Origin: Turbatrix aceti
Taxonomy: Eukaryota > Nematoda > Chromadorea > Rhabditida > Panagrolaimidae
Assembly: GCA_963969345.1 (NCBI GenBank)
Contig: OZ017770.1
Location: 11,092,180-11,156,179, forward strand
Reading direction: 5' to 3'
Length of the DNA: 64,000 bases
Below, piece after piece: positions 46,970-59,291 of the stretch; position 1 is the stretch's first letter; every line of letters starts with the position of its first letter. Under the pieces are notes generated by a model. The model was not told the origin of the DNA and ran no database searches. It was given only the letters and a program-made list of their open reading frames with translations. The translations under genes and the position numbers were made by a program.

Positions 46970-49900
46970 TTAATACCAGAAAAAATCATCATCATCGACA
47001 TTATTTTCTTCTCCAAACGTATTCACATTTCCAATATCCAAATATGGATCCTTTTCTTTTCCCGATGCGATACCACTTTCATACCCATAATCAAGATAGT
47101 CATCCTTGACTTTACCGGGTTTATCATTTTTCTGGTCACTTGCACCGCTGGTCGAAGTTTTTAAGTTTACTACCTGTGTGGGGGTGACCAGAGAAGTCGC
47201 GGCTGGCGGCGACACACCTGACATTGTCGCCGGTGTGGATGCAATATTCACGGTGTTATTAGATCTTGGTAGTGTCGTACGACTTTGACCGTCATTGCTA
47301 TCGCCTTTAGGCAACGACGTGACATTTGACAAATTTTCGGTAACCGTAGTTACGGTACTTGTTTTTGTAGTTGATGATCTGCAAAAAAACTATTTTTAGT
47401 ATTCTTAAAGTATTTGACTTTGTTTTTTGCGCCCAAAAAATATAAAATTACGTACAATGATGAAATATTTTTTTGATCAGTATAATTGCTGATTGCGAAC
47501 ACGGTCGGATGATATGATAGCGTTAGAATTGCATCAGCCACCACTGTGATTGTTGATCTTGGCACTACTGGTGCTGGTGTTATAACTGTTGACCGAGTTG
47601 TCGTGTTGACAACCACTACGGATGGTTCGTTGTTGTTTTTGGAAACGGGTGTACTAAGAACAGTAATTAACTCTCCAGCTGAAGTTGGTAAAGATGACGA
47701 CACAGTGGTCGTGGTTGATTGCAATAAATCATGCTTGTCGTTTTTTGTGACTTGTGTCGCAGACGTAAATTGCGTCAAATTACCATCGTGGTATGATTGA
47801 GATGAACCAATAACACTAGTATTAGAAGGGGGTGTCAATAGAGTTGACGCTTCAGACTGATTAAAAGCGGAAGAAATGCCTTTTGTTGTATTATTTACGA
47901 CCGTGGTCGTATTCGTCGTTTGCTGAATCCCTAAAAATTGCATCATTTAGCTTAAACAGCCAATCGGGAAAGAAAAACACATTTTTAAAAATTACAAACG
48001 TACAGACTGGTGTCGTCGCTGAATGCCCGATGGTGCTTGAATTACTACCACTGAAAACAGTTGTTGTTGATGGATGGTCATTGCTCTGTTCAGTAGAAGC
48101 CAAAGGCTGGGGTTGGAGAGTCGCATTGGGTGCAAGAAAAGGAGCATTTGAAGTCGGTGAAGTGACATTAAGCACTGTGTTTACAGAAGTAATTGTCGAT
48201 GATCCCAGAAAAACGTCTGTCACATTTAATTCTTAAAAAAATTAATTAATTACTATTGGTGAAAAAAAATTCTAAACATTTTAACCCGGATAAAGAATTT
48301 ACCGAAAACATTTTTTGTAGTGGATTGCAATTCTGGTGTACTACTTGTATTCCCCATTTTGTCATCTTCCAATTGTGTCGTTCGGGTCAAGTTTATGTTC
48401 CCCACCTGTTCAGGTATTTTTTCTGTTGTTGCAATGTTATTTTGCACTTTGCGCGGTGCGGTTGAGGTCATTTGGTGGTTGGCTGCGTTGGCCGTTGAAG
48501 AAAAAGAGCTCTCGCTGCTGTCTGTATCTCTGCCGATCGCATAGCTGTTGTTCCTCCTGCCTTGTTGCGTCGTGCGTTCGCTTGTTATTGATTCAGTTGG
48601 CAAAGGGTCGAATGCCGATTTTTGCGTCATTGCGTTGGATGTGCTTTCTGTTTTCATTACCCATGTCGGCATCGTTATCCTTGTTTCGTTGCCTTCTCGC
48701 TTGCCTGATGTTTGGTTCCGATCATCAGCGCTTTCTTCTTTGCCAAACGATACGTCTTCGATGGATTTTTCAGGTTCTTTTGAGCTGTTTTCTGGCTCTC
48801 CTTTCGAACTCTGCTCGTTTTCTTCAGACGTAGGATTTACTTCCATTTCAATTTCATCTGAATATTCGCCCTCAGAGCTTTCAGTGGGGTATTCTGAGCT
48901 TTTTTCGTTGAATTCCTCTAGATCTTGATCGCTTTCCTCTTCGGCCTTATTTTCCTCGTGTTCGGCCCTGCTTTCTTCTTCTTCGGCCTCACCGCTCTCG
49001 GCTTCAGAGCCTTCATCTGCGTCGGAATTTTTCTTTCCGTCGTTTTCTGAGCTTTCTTCGTCATTCTTTTCCGCCGATTCTTCGTCGTCGATGTTTGAAT
49101 CCCCGGATTCAGAGACGATGTCCTCGTTTTCGACGCTTCCTTCTTTGGAATCATTATGCTCCTCGGCATCTGCGTTTTGATTTTTTTCCTCGGATTTATT
49201 TTCGTGGCGATCATCATTTTTTTCATCATCTTCGCTTTGGTGTTCGGCGGATTTGTGTTCGCTTGACTCTTGTTCTTCAGAATTTTCATGACCATTGTTT
49301 TCGCGTTCGTCCGATTTGTATTCATTTGATTCTTGTTCTTCAGAATTTTTGTGTTCGTTGCTTTCGTTTTCCCTCGAATTGTGTTCACTCGACGTTTCGT
49401 TGACAGACACCTGAATTCTTTCAGTAGATTTTTCATTTTCATTTTTTGTTATTCTACTCAACGTTGTCGAACTCGGAGTTGTGTTTTCAATCGACAAGGT
49501 TTTTGTTGCTAATTCCAATTTTTTTGTGGACTCTGTTTCATGTTCATTAGTCTGATTTGTTTCTGACGTTGCTGATCGAGTTGTTGACGTCAAATCGACA
49601 TCTTCGACATTGCTGCTGCTACCAATTGTCAAATTTGTTGTACCGATGGTAGGTATCGTAAAATTGTCTTGTTCGTTTCCATCAAATCTTAGAGGGGTTG
49701 TCGAAGATCCTTGCTCTTTTTCATCAATTTTACCGGATTCAATAGTGGTATTCAGGTTTCTCAAAGGCGGTTGAGATGTTGATAAAGATAATTCGTTAGC
49801 AACGGATTCCGTAGTGATTGACTTAGATTTATTGAAGTTTGGAGTACTGTCGATCTCAATCTTTGACTCATTACCAGATCCTGTAAAATTCACGACAATT

Positions 49901-52900
49901 GTTGTTGAGTTGACAATTACTTGATCAAGAGCGGAGTCATTACTAGACTTCGTGGTGGTTGACGTTGTTGATAAGTTTTCTACCAGGTGAGTCGGAGTTG
50001 TTGCATTTGTTTCGGAAACCCCAGTGTTTTCAGTTAGTGTCGTGTTATTGTTCAACGATGGCATTGTGGGAGCATTCAGAATAACCGTGGTGTTTGAAAT
50101 TTCCGAAGCATTTAATATTGCTGTAGTCGAGGATGAGCTTGCGGTCATTCCAATCTCAGCCATCGTTTCTGGAGTCCCTTCGTCTCTTGTGTTCCAGCTT
50201 CTAGTAGTCGATGTTGTGGTTTCATCGTCTGTTGCATTGGCTGTTAAATTTATTGTGACATCATTTCCGGAATTGGGGGGTAGAATCGTTGACGTTGCTC
50301 TAGTGTTAGAAACGTTGGCCAACTCTTCAGAAGTTTCACTTGTTGTCGATTGTGCGCTTTCTACAGAAGTGCTATGATTAGCAGACGGAGTTGTTACGTT
50401 TAGTCCACCAACTGAAATTTCCGTCGCGTTGCGGACTCCAGAGGCCGTTGCTACTGGTTCATTTGTTGCATTGGCTATGCTGACCGATGTTGCATTGGAT
50501 AACGTGATTGCAACTGTTGTTGATCCAAAACCGACGATACTGCTGAAACTTGTAGCGGGAGTACTGTGCTTTGTCAAGTTCGATAAGTTTGCAACTTGGG
50601 TAGTCATTACCGGTGGCGTGTAATTCATTGCACTATTTGTCGTATTCAGAGAAACAGTTGTTATCAAAGGTTCAGATGCATTACCTGAGAGGTGGATAAT
50701 GGTTGGCGTTATTGAATTGGTTTCTACCGAGAAAGACGTACTTGATTCCCGAGTTGCATTTGTACCAGATTCGGTGGCATCTTCTAACGTCGTGTTTTTG
50801 ATCGGCAAAGTCACTGATAGAGTGCTCAAACTAACGGCTGTTCCAATGCTTTCAGTTACATTTGTTGCAGTTGTTGACAAATTTGTTGTTCCCAATTCAA
50901 TCGAAGTCTGATTTTCTATAGAATGATTTTGATACCAAGGCGTCGTGTTTGTGAAATTTGCAAATGCATCTATCTGGCGTGTGGATGTCACATTTACAAC
51001 TGCAATGGATGATACGGTAGAATTTGCTACTTGGTTTTCAGCGGTTTTGTTGGCCGCAACTTGGCTATCTGTAGTAACGGCGGTCGTTAAATTAATTGGA
51101 GGCATGAGGGTCGATGAATTTGTTATTTCGGCTTTAACTTGTGTCATTGTGGTATTTAGAATTGCTTCGTCTCCTGAATTTTTTGTTTCGGCTGTCGTAT
51201 TTCTGATTATTATTGATGCCACTTCAGTTAGCATATTTTGGGATGTACTAACTGTATACAATATAGGCTGCGTATTTTTGCGCTTCTTAAAATATTTTTT
51301 TTATTTGTAAAAAACGTTTTACAATACCTCATTTGAAGTTTCATTTTGAGCAGTTGAAACCCTTGCTGTTGAGCTAAAAATAAAAATTCCGATGGCATCG
51401 GTAGTATTTTGGGTTGTATGATTTTCTACTTGGTTTTCATCGTTTCCGATTGTTGGTAAACCAATTTGGCTACCAATGGTAACGACATTTGTTGAATTTT
51501 CTGCGGGCGTCGGGGTTGAAGAATTTGTTGTACCTTCGCCGATTTGCGAAATGGTAGTATTTAAAATCGCACCGCTACCTGAATTGATTGTTATGGGTGT
51601 CGTTGATGCGTTTTGCGACGTCAAATTTCCGATTTCTGCAACAGAAACACTAGTTGTCATGTTTTGTAATGTGCTAACAGTCGTCTGCGTATTGTTTCGC
51701 ACCTAAAACGTTTTATTATTGTTATTTTTGTAAATGTACAAATTGTTTTACGATTACATTTGCAGCTGTTGTAACTCCGGTTGTTGAGCTCAGAGCTACG
51801 TATCCGTTAGGAACTGTTATGTTGTTACTTGTTACTTGGCTTGAATTGTTGCCGACGGGCGGTGTTACAATTTGGCTACTTTCAGTAACGTCAGTGCTTG
51901 AAATTCCTGCAAAACCCACGGTTGTCGAATTTGTTGTATTAGCACCAGTTGGTGACACCGTCGCATTTAAAATTTCTTTGTCTTCTGAATTTATTGTTTT
52001 GGGTGTCGTTGATGTATTATGTGTGGTCAAATTTTTAAGCCCTGAAGAAGTAATTTCAGTTATTGCGTTTGGTGACATGCCAGTTGTTGGCTGCGTACCG
52101 TTGTTTTCCTAAAATTCATATTTGAAATTTTTTGTAAATTGTATTCGTTTTTTACAACGTGTACCTCTTTTGTAGTAACGTTTTGAACTACTGCAGAAGT
52201 TGTTGTTGAATTTAAGGGCAACGTTTCTGTAGCAACGGTAATATTGTCATTCGTGTAATTTGTTTCTTGGTTTCCGCCGCTGACGATGGGGCTACCTGAA
52301 GTAACGGAAGTACTTAAATTTCCCACGGGTTGTATGATCGATGAGTTTGTTGTGCCGACTTCAATTTGAGACATGGTATTATTTAACAATTCTTGGCTTT
52401 CTGCATTTATTGTTGCAAGTGTCGTTGAAGTATTCTGCAACGTCAAATTTCCGATTATTGTTGCGTTCTGTGGTGTGCTCACAGTTGGAGTAGCATTGCT
52501 GGGTTTCTAAAAGTTTTATGCGATTTTTTTGCGAGTTTCAAATTTCGTACCGTACTTCATTTAATGGTGCATTTTGAGCTGTTGCGTTCTGATTTTTAAC
52601 AGTTGAGCTTGCGTTAAAAATTTCTGGATAGTGTGGAGTAGCAAATGTATTATTATTTTCTGTGCTGTTGTTGACTCCTTTAAAAGGTGTTTGTGTTGAC
52701 AATAGCACTGGAGTATCATTTTGGCCTATTGTCGTTGCACTCGAACTGTTTTGCTGATTTTCCGGGATATTTATAGTTACCGGGGTTGTAGAAATGGTTA
52801 CAGGATTTGTCAAATTGACATCTGGAATTCTTTGAGGAGTGACGGCAGCGCTTACATTTTTTTGAATGATTGTTATTGTTGCCAACGATGTGTTACCAAG

Positions 52901-54830
52901 ACCGATGACGGTATTGGTCGTTGTAGTACCTGTGATGTTATTGATTATCGCGGGTGAAGCATTGGATGTTCCTGTTGCATTTTGACTGATCGTAGCCGTG
53001 TTTCCTGTTGTATTTATCAGGTTTTCTTGATTTGGCGCCGTCGTTGATATTAACACGATGGCGCCCCATTCAGTTGGCGTAGACAAAATTGACACATTAC
53101 CAGTAACGACGTAATTTGTTTGAATTGTGCCTGTGACATTGCTTTTCTCAGTTGTCGGTGTCGTCAGACTACCGTTAGTGCCCGGTTTACCCCTGCTGGC
53201 TGTCGTCGAATGCGATTGACTTTGCCACGGCCCAATCATTTCTGTCGAATTTGTTGCATCATCAACGCGAGTTGTCGGTTCCCCAGGTTTTTGTGTATTT
53301 GCAACAGCTAGATCGTCCGTTGTGTTATTTTGCCTTGTCGTCGATGTTGATGATGACGAGATTACACTGTGCGCTGGTAGTGTTGTTACTGATGAAATAA
53401 TTAGACTATGGTTGCTTTGTTGTGGCACTTGGGGAGCGATAGTACGTCTCTGCGACCCTAAAAAAATTAGATGCCGAACTTATGATAGGATTGATCAATT
53501 ACCATTGCCCGTGTCAGAATTTTCATTTGAGATGCTGTTCTAAAAACAAAAAAATGTTGTCAATCATGAAAAAAGAAGATTTGTCACTTACCATTATACG
53601 GTATTCACAGTATGCTCCAACTTGTACAGAATGTACATTGGTTATTCCTGTGCTATTTTCTTGAACATATATAACTCTGTGTGAGGTCTCGCAAGTTCCT
53701 TCTTCTGGAAATTTTTTTTATGAAGTGGAAAATCTTCTGGAAACTTACCGTAAATCCCAGTAGGTTCTTCGTCGTCACAGACCAGCTCATTAATATACCT
53801 GGGGTAATATCCATCAGGTAATTCTCTCCATACCCAACACTTGTTACAAATAGTTGACACATTAGTTTCATCTGTTGGAGTACCTTTTTTTGTGCACGAA
53901 ATGTAATGTCGGGTTCCCAAAATTGATGAATCATTGCTTTGACGCTTCTGACGGTTGTGACCGTAACCCCGATGGTTGTAATTACGGGGGTCGTAACTAC
54001 GATGATCGGAATAGTGAGGATCATAATTACGGTGGCCATAGTCATGGTGGCTGTTAGGGTATGCATTGTAGGTAAATTTTTCGTAGATAACGATACCCCA
54101 TTGATTGTCGTCATTGTTTGTACCATTTCTGACATTTAAATTGTATGAGGGTTCCGAGGTGGCTGGCTTGATTACAAGTAACTCGTCGTATTTATAGTCA
54201 GATGAATCTGTAACGGCGAGTAGTAAATCGTTTCCTTCGTAGTAATTTTCTGCTGAATTCGTAACTGTTTCCGCACAGTTTGTATTATTCCATCGAGTTG
54301 CATTATTTTTTTTACGATAATAGTATGCAGAATGATTTTTTGCCAAGTTGTATCGATCACACTGGTGTTCTCCTTTTTTATATTGAACGAATTTTGTGCA
54401 GGGTGACAACAGACCAATATTTACCAGACGTTCGGTTAGGAAGCCTTGACATTGTTTACAGTGGTCACTTGTACAATTTTGCTGAAATGAAAATTTTTTT
54501 CAAAAATAATGAATTTTTTAACTCCATTAACAAACAAAAAAATTTTGTAATGTAAAAAAAATTTAGAATGGAAAAAAATTTCTGAACATAATACGTACAT
54601 CTTCGTAAGGGTTATAAGGCGATGGGGATTCATCAACACTGAGATCATTAAACATTTTCATGGCTTCTTCCAACGTGCTAGCCTGGGAATTTCCGTCATA
54701 TTTAATATCTGAACACTGAAAAAAATAGTGTTTCACACATTTTTTTTTAAATTTTTTTTACCAATTTACTGTTGTTACCATAACCCATAAAATTGAATAG
54801 CAAAATTAAATAGATAGAAAAGACTAACAT
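46970..54830 (-). CDS. Secreted cystine-knot (noggin/Trunk-like) protein fused to a giant mucin-like tail
   Basis: Exons 54830-54762, 54715-54599, 54481-53749, 53704-53592, 53539-53503, 53457-52556, 52506-52165, 52108-51758, 51702-51328, 51285-48303, 48231-48004, 47930-47456, 47378-46970; all phases close and give 2377 aa. Signal peptide; Cys-containing pro-region (CKQCQGFLTERLVNIGLL); a His/Tyr/Asn-rich spacer; furin-like RQKR at 239-242; then a six-cysteine domain (about 250-344) with WRELPDGYYPRYINELVC, EEGTC and VQVGAYCEY. This resembles noggin/Trunk (W..LG...WPRYV....C ... C), less closely IL-17. Residues 345-2377 are Ser/Thr/Asn-rich with very many N-glycosylation sequons, an acidic Glu/Ser block of about 200 residues and an acidic Tyr-rich end. 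Exons 7-9 and the start of exon 10 are diverged copies of one unit. The end of exon 8 has two possible in-phase donors. Confidence 0.8.
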
Positions 54831-55068
54831 TATGTTGTCTTGACAAAAACAGGGGTTAATATATGAACATTAGGTAGTCGAAATTCTGTGGTCATGCGCA
54901 GAATGAAAAAAAGTTGCTATGGATAATGTACTCACGTAAATAAATGATACACCCCCCCCCACAAAGCTTAGTTAATCTCGTCCCATTTGTTTTTGCCGGT
55001 TTTTAATTGTTTTATTGATTTTTTCGTTGTTATAAAATGAATATGTTTTTGAAAAATGTGTTTTGCAA

Positions 55069-56469
55069 CTACGGAACCATGTGATAGTCGCAGTATGCAC
55101 CGACTTGAAGCGGTATGATTTTTGTCTGCCTGCCAACGGAGAGATAAGAACTTGACGTTGTGTTTTGATGCACAAAGACGGACCGATGCACTGTTCGACA
55201 CATTCCTGAGATTGAATTATGTTATGGCGTCACGAAATGAACTCTTACCGTCGGTTGTAAAGCTCTGGTCTTCGGTGTCATCACAGACCAGTTCGTTGAT
55301 GTATCGGGGGTAATAGCCTTCCGGTAGCTTTCTCCATACCCAGCACTTGGGACAGAGAAAATTTGCCTTTAACGCATTGGATATGGTTTCTCGACGGGTA
55401 CAGGATATGTAAAATCTTTCACCGATGTAGTTTTCAGTTAAAACTGATCTTTTTGAATTTCCACGCCACCAAGAGGTTTTTGAATTTTTCTGCCGTGCTG
55501 AAATTTTTTTTCGACAAAAATACGATTTGAATGGTTTGGAATACGGTACCGTTTTCTTTTTTGCTGCTGCCGCTGCCCGAATACGAATAACCTGACTGAT
55601 AGTTGTTGTGATTTTTGTTGTGATGGTTATGGTGGTGATGATGACCATGTCGGTGCCATTCATCTGATTCACTGGAGCTCGAACTTGAACTTGAACTTGA
55701 ACTCGAGCTGGAACTGGAACTGTCATTGTTACTATTGCCAGTATTTATTCCATCAAAAAAATGTTCATCAATTGGCAGAGTTTCGCCTTCGATGATCATG
55801 TAAAAATCAATTTTTGTTATATCATTGCTCTGATTTTCTGTAAAATTTGCCTTTTGCCATTGGGGTTTTCGGGTTGTCGCCTGGATGCTAGTACTTGCAT
55901 TTTTTTCATAACCAGAAGTTACTGAAGATGAATTCACAGTTTGTCCGTTGCTAGAATTAAAACCTGTCAACTGGCCGTCGCACTCATGGCCCGTCCAGTT
56001 AACTTGTGGATTATTAGGATAGTCATGGACAAATGATGTATCGTAGGCAAAGCTATAACGCTCACAAGTATAGAACGTTTTATTGAGTTTGGTATAATTT
56101 GTACAGCTTGGTAGTAATCCGATTTGAACTAAGCGCTCTGTTATAAATGCTTGACATATTTGGCAGACAGATTGCAGGCAATTATTCTGGAATTTTTTTT
56201 GAAAAAAAAAATTGTAGAAAAAAATACTTTATTATAAGGTTGACCGGGGTGATCGATTGATAGGTCATCAAACATGTTTATGGCGTCTTGTATTGTTGCG
56301 GCTTGTAGACCACCATCAAATTTTATGTTTGAACACTTAAAAAATAATATTTTTTCGGCAAACTGTTGAAAAAATAATTACAACTCACGTCGGCACCGTA
56401 AGACGAAGAAAAATGTCCTAAACTCAATTTAATAAACAAGGCGCAGCTCATCAGTATCGCCCCCGACAT
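55069..56469 (-). CDS. Secreted cystine-knot (noggin/Trunk-like) precursor, short paralogue
   Basis: Exons 56469-56389, 56335-56228, 56186-55550, 55497-55249, 55205-55069; phases 0, 0, 1, 1 agree and give 403 aa. It is a tandem paralogue of the downstream mucin-fused gene: same signal peptide/CSNIKFDGG/CQICQAFITERLVQIGLL pro-region, same first two exon boundaries, then a low-complexity spacer (17 consecutive Ser, then His/Asn/Tyr-rich). After a Ser-Lys-Arg (GNSKRS, possible processing site) comes the domain: CPKCWVWRKLPEGYYPRY, then GMC and VGAYCDYHMVP at the C terminus. Here translation ends right after the last Cys, with no mucin tail. It has one extra intron (55498-55549). Likely a secreted ligand or ligand antagonist; this is inference from the fold signature. 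Confidence 0.78.
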
Positions 56470-56721
56470 TTTTGTTGATGAGCGTTCTAATTGATCATTT
56501 AACGAAATGTATAAAATGAGGCAGAACTAAACGATCGAACATGAGATTTAGCGGGATGAGAGAAGAATGGGGATTATTTTTTACATATTGAGCTAATTCT
56601 GTTTTTGAGTACCCTATTACAGTTTGAGTTTTTTGTACAACAATTTATTTGGTACTACGGATAAATATTTTCTTCGACAATATTTTACAACATTTTTAAA
56701 TAATTTTATGTTAAAAAGGCT

Positions 56722-57842
56722 TTAATGGATGAGATTTTGACGCTTAAGTTGCTTGATATGCTTACGACACTTCTCAGCACCGTCTTCAGCGAGCCTGGCT
56801 TCCTGAACAATAATGCGTGTGGGCACAAGGCGGAATGCAAATTGAGGCTGCACAAATTGACAGGAATATGACTGAACGTTTATGCATGAAATTTGTTCTT
56901 GAACCAGACCGGATCGGCATTCACTTTCTTCGCTGAAGCGGAGGATAATAACAAAAAAAATTATAGCGAAGAATAATGGGATAAACAGATACTTACCTTG
57001 GTGCCAGGTTGAGTGTCGGCAAAAGGCGGTCAACTTCGCCCCATTGATTGTTGTATTGTTTCTGCGCACATTCTCTCAGACGCGAAGTTAACAACTCGGT
57101 CAAGACGATTTCTTTTTTGTTCTTTAAAAGATTTCTAGGGAATTTGTTCAAAAACTTGTCAGCTATGATGTCCACGTTTTGGATGCACCCTGTAGTTATT
57201 GGTAATGAAAACAGTATTTAAATTTTTTTGAAACTTGCATGAAAAGTCGAAATTGTCGGTAAACCATAACTCTGCGCGCTCACGGTGCAAGTTGGCAGGG
57301 ACGAGTAGGATATTCTTGGTTCCTTGAAGAGGAATTGTGTTTTGCGGCGGCAAAATGACCACCGGAGCCGTTGCAGCACCGGGTTGAGGGAATTGAGGAT
57401 GCAAAACGGGGTTTCCAAACTGAGAGACAGGAGACAAAGGCTGGACAGGGGGTGGTAGCTGGGGTGGAGGTGGCGGAGGCACGAAGGCAGGGTGGGGAGA
57501 AAGAGGAGCTAGCGGAACAGGGGGGGGAGGAGGGAGGATACTTGTTTGAGGAACGGGAGCTGGAGGAGGAAGAATGCTGGGCTGTTGGACCGGAGCTGGA
57601 GGAGGTGGCGAGGGAGAGGGTGGAGGAGGTGTAGTGGGAGCCGGGGGCAGGGGAACGGGGGTAGGAGTAGGCGCTGCGGGCTTTTTTGGTTCATTTTTAA
57701 TCTGCTGGGGCTTTTCCTGGATTGGTATTTCTTCGACAGGCAAATCTTGGCTTAAGTCAAACTTGGTGTTCGCAAAAGTTCCCTGACTGTGAACAACGGA
57801 AATGAGGCAACAGAATGCAAGCAATGATCTGAGAAACACCAT
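56722..57842 (-). CDS. Secreted proline-rich protein with Cys-containing C-terminal domain
   Basis: Exons 57842-57284, 57189-56997, 56932-56722; phases 1 and 2 agree and give 320 aa. Signal peptide (MVFLRSLLAFCCLISVVHS), then about 110 residues dominated by Pro with Pro-Pro-Pro runs, then a globular part of about 130 residues with seven Cys (RCIQNVD, RECAQ, SECRSGL, ISCINVQSYSCQF, KCRKH). The first junction uses a strong GTGAGC donor; the single-frame reading past it ends in a false stop. A TTTTTTTCAG acceptor lies just upstream of the ATG, suggesting a 5' UTR intron or trans-splice site. Family not recognised; a matrix or cuticle role is plausible. Confidence 0.72.
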
Positions 57843-59291
57843 TTTAGTTTTGCCTGAAAAAAAGCGCATTATGACGAAGAAAAAAGTGGCACATGAGTAA
57901 CAACGAAAAACAAATGGAATAAAACGAAATAATTATTACACAAGTTGAAACCCATTTTTCAAGACACTAAACTGCCTTGGGGTATATATCAGAAGAGAGT
58001 CTTGTTTTCAACTAACCAAACTCGCTCCCAGCTGCGTACAATCTTTAACCACCTATCGGTCGGTATGGTTACTCTACAGCTCACTAAAAAGTTTTCTTCA
58101 GATTTCCAGCAATCCGATTTATCCGTCATTTCCGAATCACATCCTGTTGTCAGTCAGCGTCGTTTCTAGTTTTCCTATCGATCGCCATTCTCCTTATTTT
58201 GTGGGCGGATGTGATGCGTATGCGTATACGTGTTGCGTTAAAAAAAAAGAGTCGGAATAAGCATGAATCACTTTTTCATTGAATCACTTAAAAGAAGGCA
58301 TGACGGCTTGTTTATCCTGCATATTCACCCGGTGTTTAGGTTTGATTGAAACCAGTATCGTTTTTTTTGGTTTGGTGCCACTTGCGCGAGATATATAATT
58401 TTTTATTATCAAAATACACATTTAATATTTTTACATGAAAAAAGAGACATTCGAAATGTAAATAACAGTCTTATGTAAAAAATCGGTAATAAATTGAAGG
58501 AATATAAGATCGTAAAGCTAGAGGAAGAAAGAGAGACAGAAAAAAACAAAAAAATAAATTTATTAACTTGTTGACCGAAAGACAAAGTTATAACAACGAC
58601 AATGATAGGCAAAATTGCATCGTCTATTAAAAAAAGAACAGTCAGTAGACAGACAATACCTTTTTTGTGAAGCAAAAGTCGGTTATTTTAATATTTATAG
58701 AGAAAAAATTGCAAAATAATGTCAAATTGCACTTATCATGAATCAGAAAAAAAAATAGAACGTCATAAAAAATTATGGGCAATTATGGGTTATGGTATTG
58801 TGTAGGTATTGTTCGATAAGTTATGGTTATTTTAAAATAAGAAATACCGTTACTCAAACGCAAGGTAATAAAAATAAATTAAAACATTTTGAAACGATAC
58901 AAAAACTAACAAGGTAGATAGTAGTTGTGGAGTAACATGTAAACAAATTTTTTGTTTGAACAATGAATCAAATATTTAAAAAAAAATTTGCATCGTAAAT
59001 AAGATATGCACTGGGAGACAAGAAACGGTAATTAATTAATTAACATGCAATAAATGAATTTGTTTTGTTTTAATAATGGAAAAACTATTGAACTGTGTGA
59101 TACAAAGATCTTTGAATAATTAAAATTTTTTCCTTAATTAGAGATTAAGCAAAAAAAATAGACACTAAAAAAATCCCAGAAAAAATATTACATAATAATT
59201 TGTTTTCAATAAAAAAATCATTAATTAGCCTGATTATAAACAACGAAGAACAAATGTGAGAGCCAACATTTGACAAAGAACAAAAAAAATG
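57843..59291. other. AT-rich intergenic region
   Basis: Promoter of the proline-rich gene and 3' region of the hAT-derived gene. The 88-codon minus frame at 58409-58675 is Phe/Ser/Leu-rich and unsupported. No gene seen. Confidence 0.5.

Noticed and set aside
48256..53543. Long plus-strand open frames opposite the mucin exons
   Set aside because: They are shadows of the Thr/Ser/Asn-rich coding strand: low-complexity codons leave the reverse frames open. They lack splice continuity and show only Val/Phe-rich mirror composition.
53771..53848. IL-17-type reading of the YYPRYINELVC segment
   Set aside because: The YP..I.E..C spacing resembles IL-17, but the preceding W..L and following C...V pattern fits noggin/Trunk better, and the paired Cys near the C terminus of IL-17 is missing. 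Kept as second choice.
57159..57283. C-terminal extension of the proline-rich protein read straight through (ending at 57159)
   Set aside because: A strong GTGAGC donor at 57283 and the open, phase-matched exon at 57189-56997 show this stretch is mostly intron.
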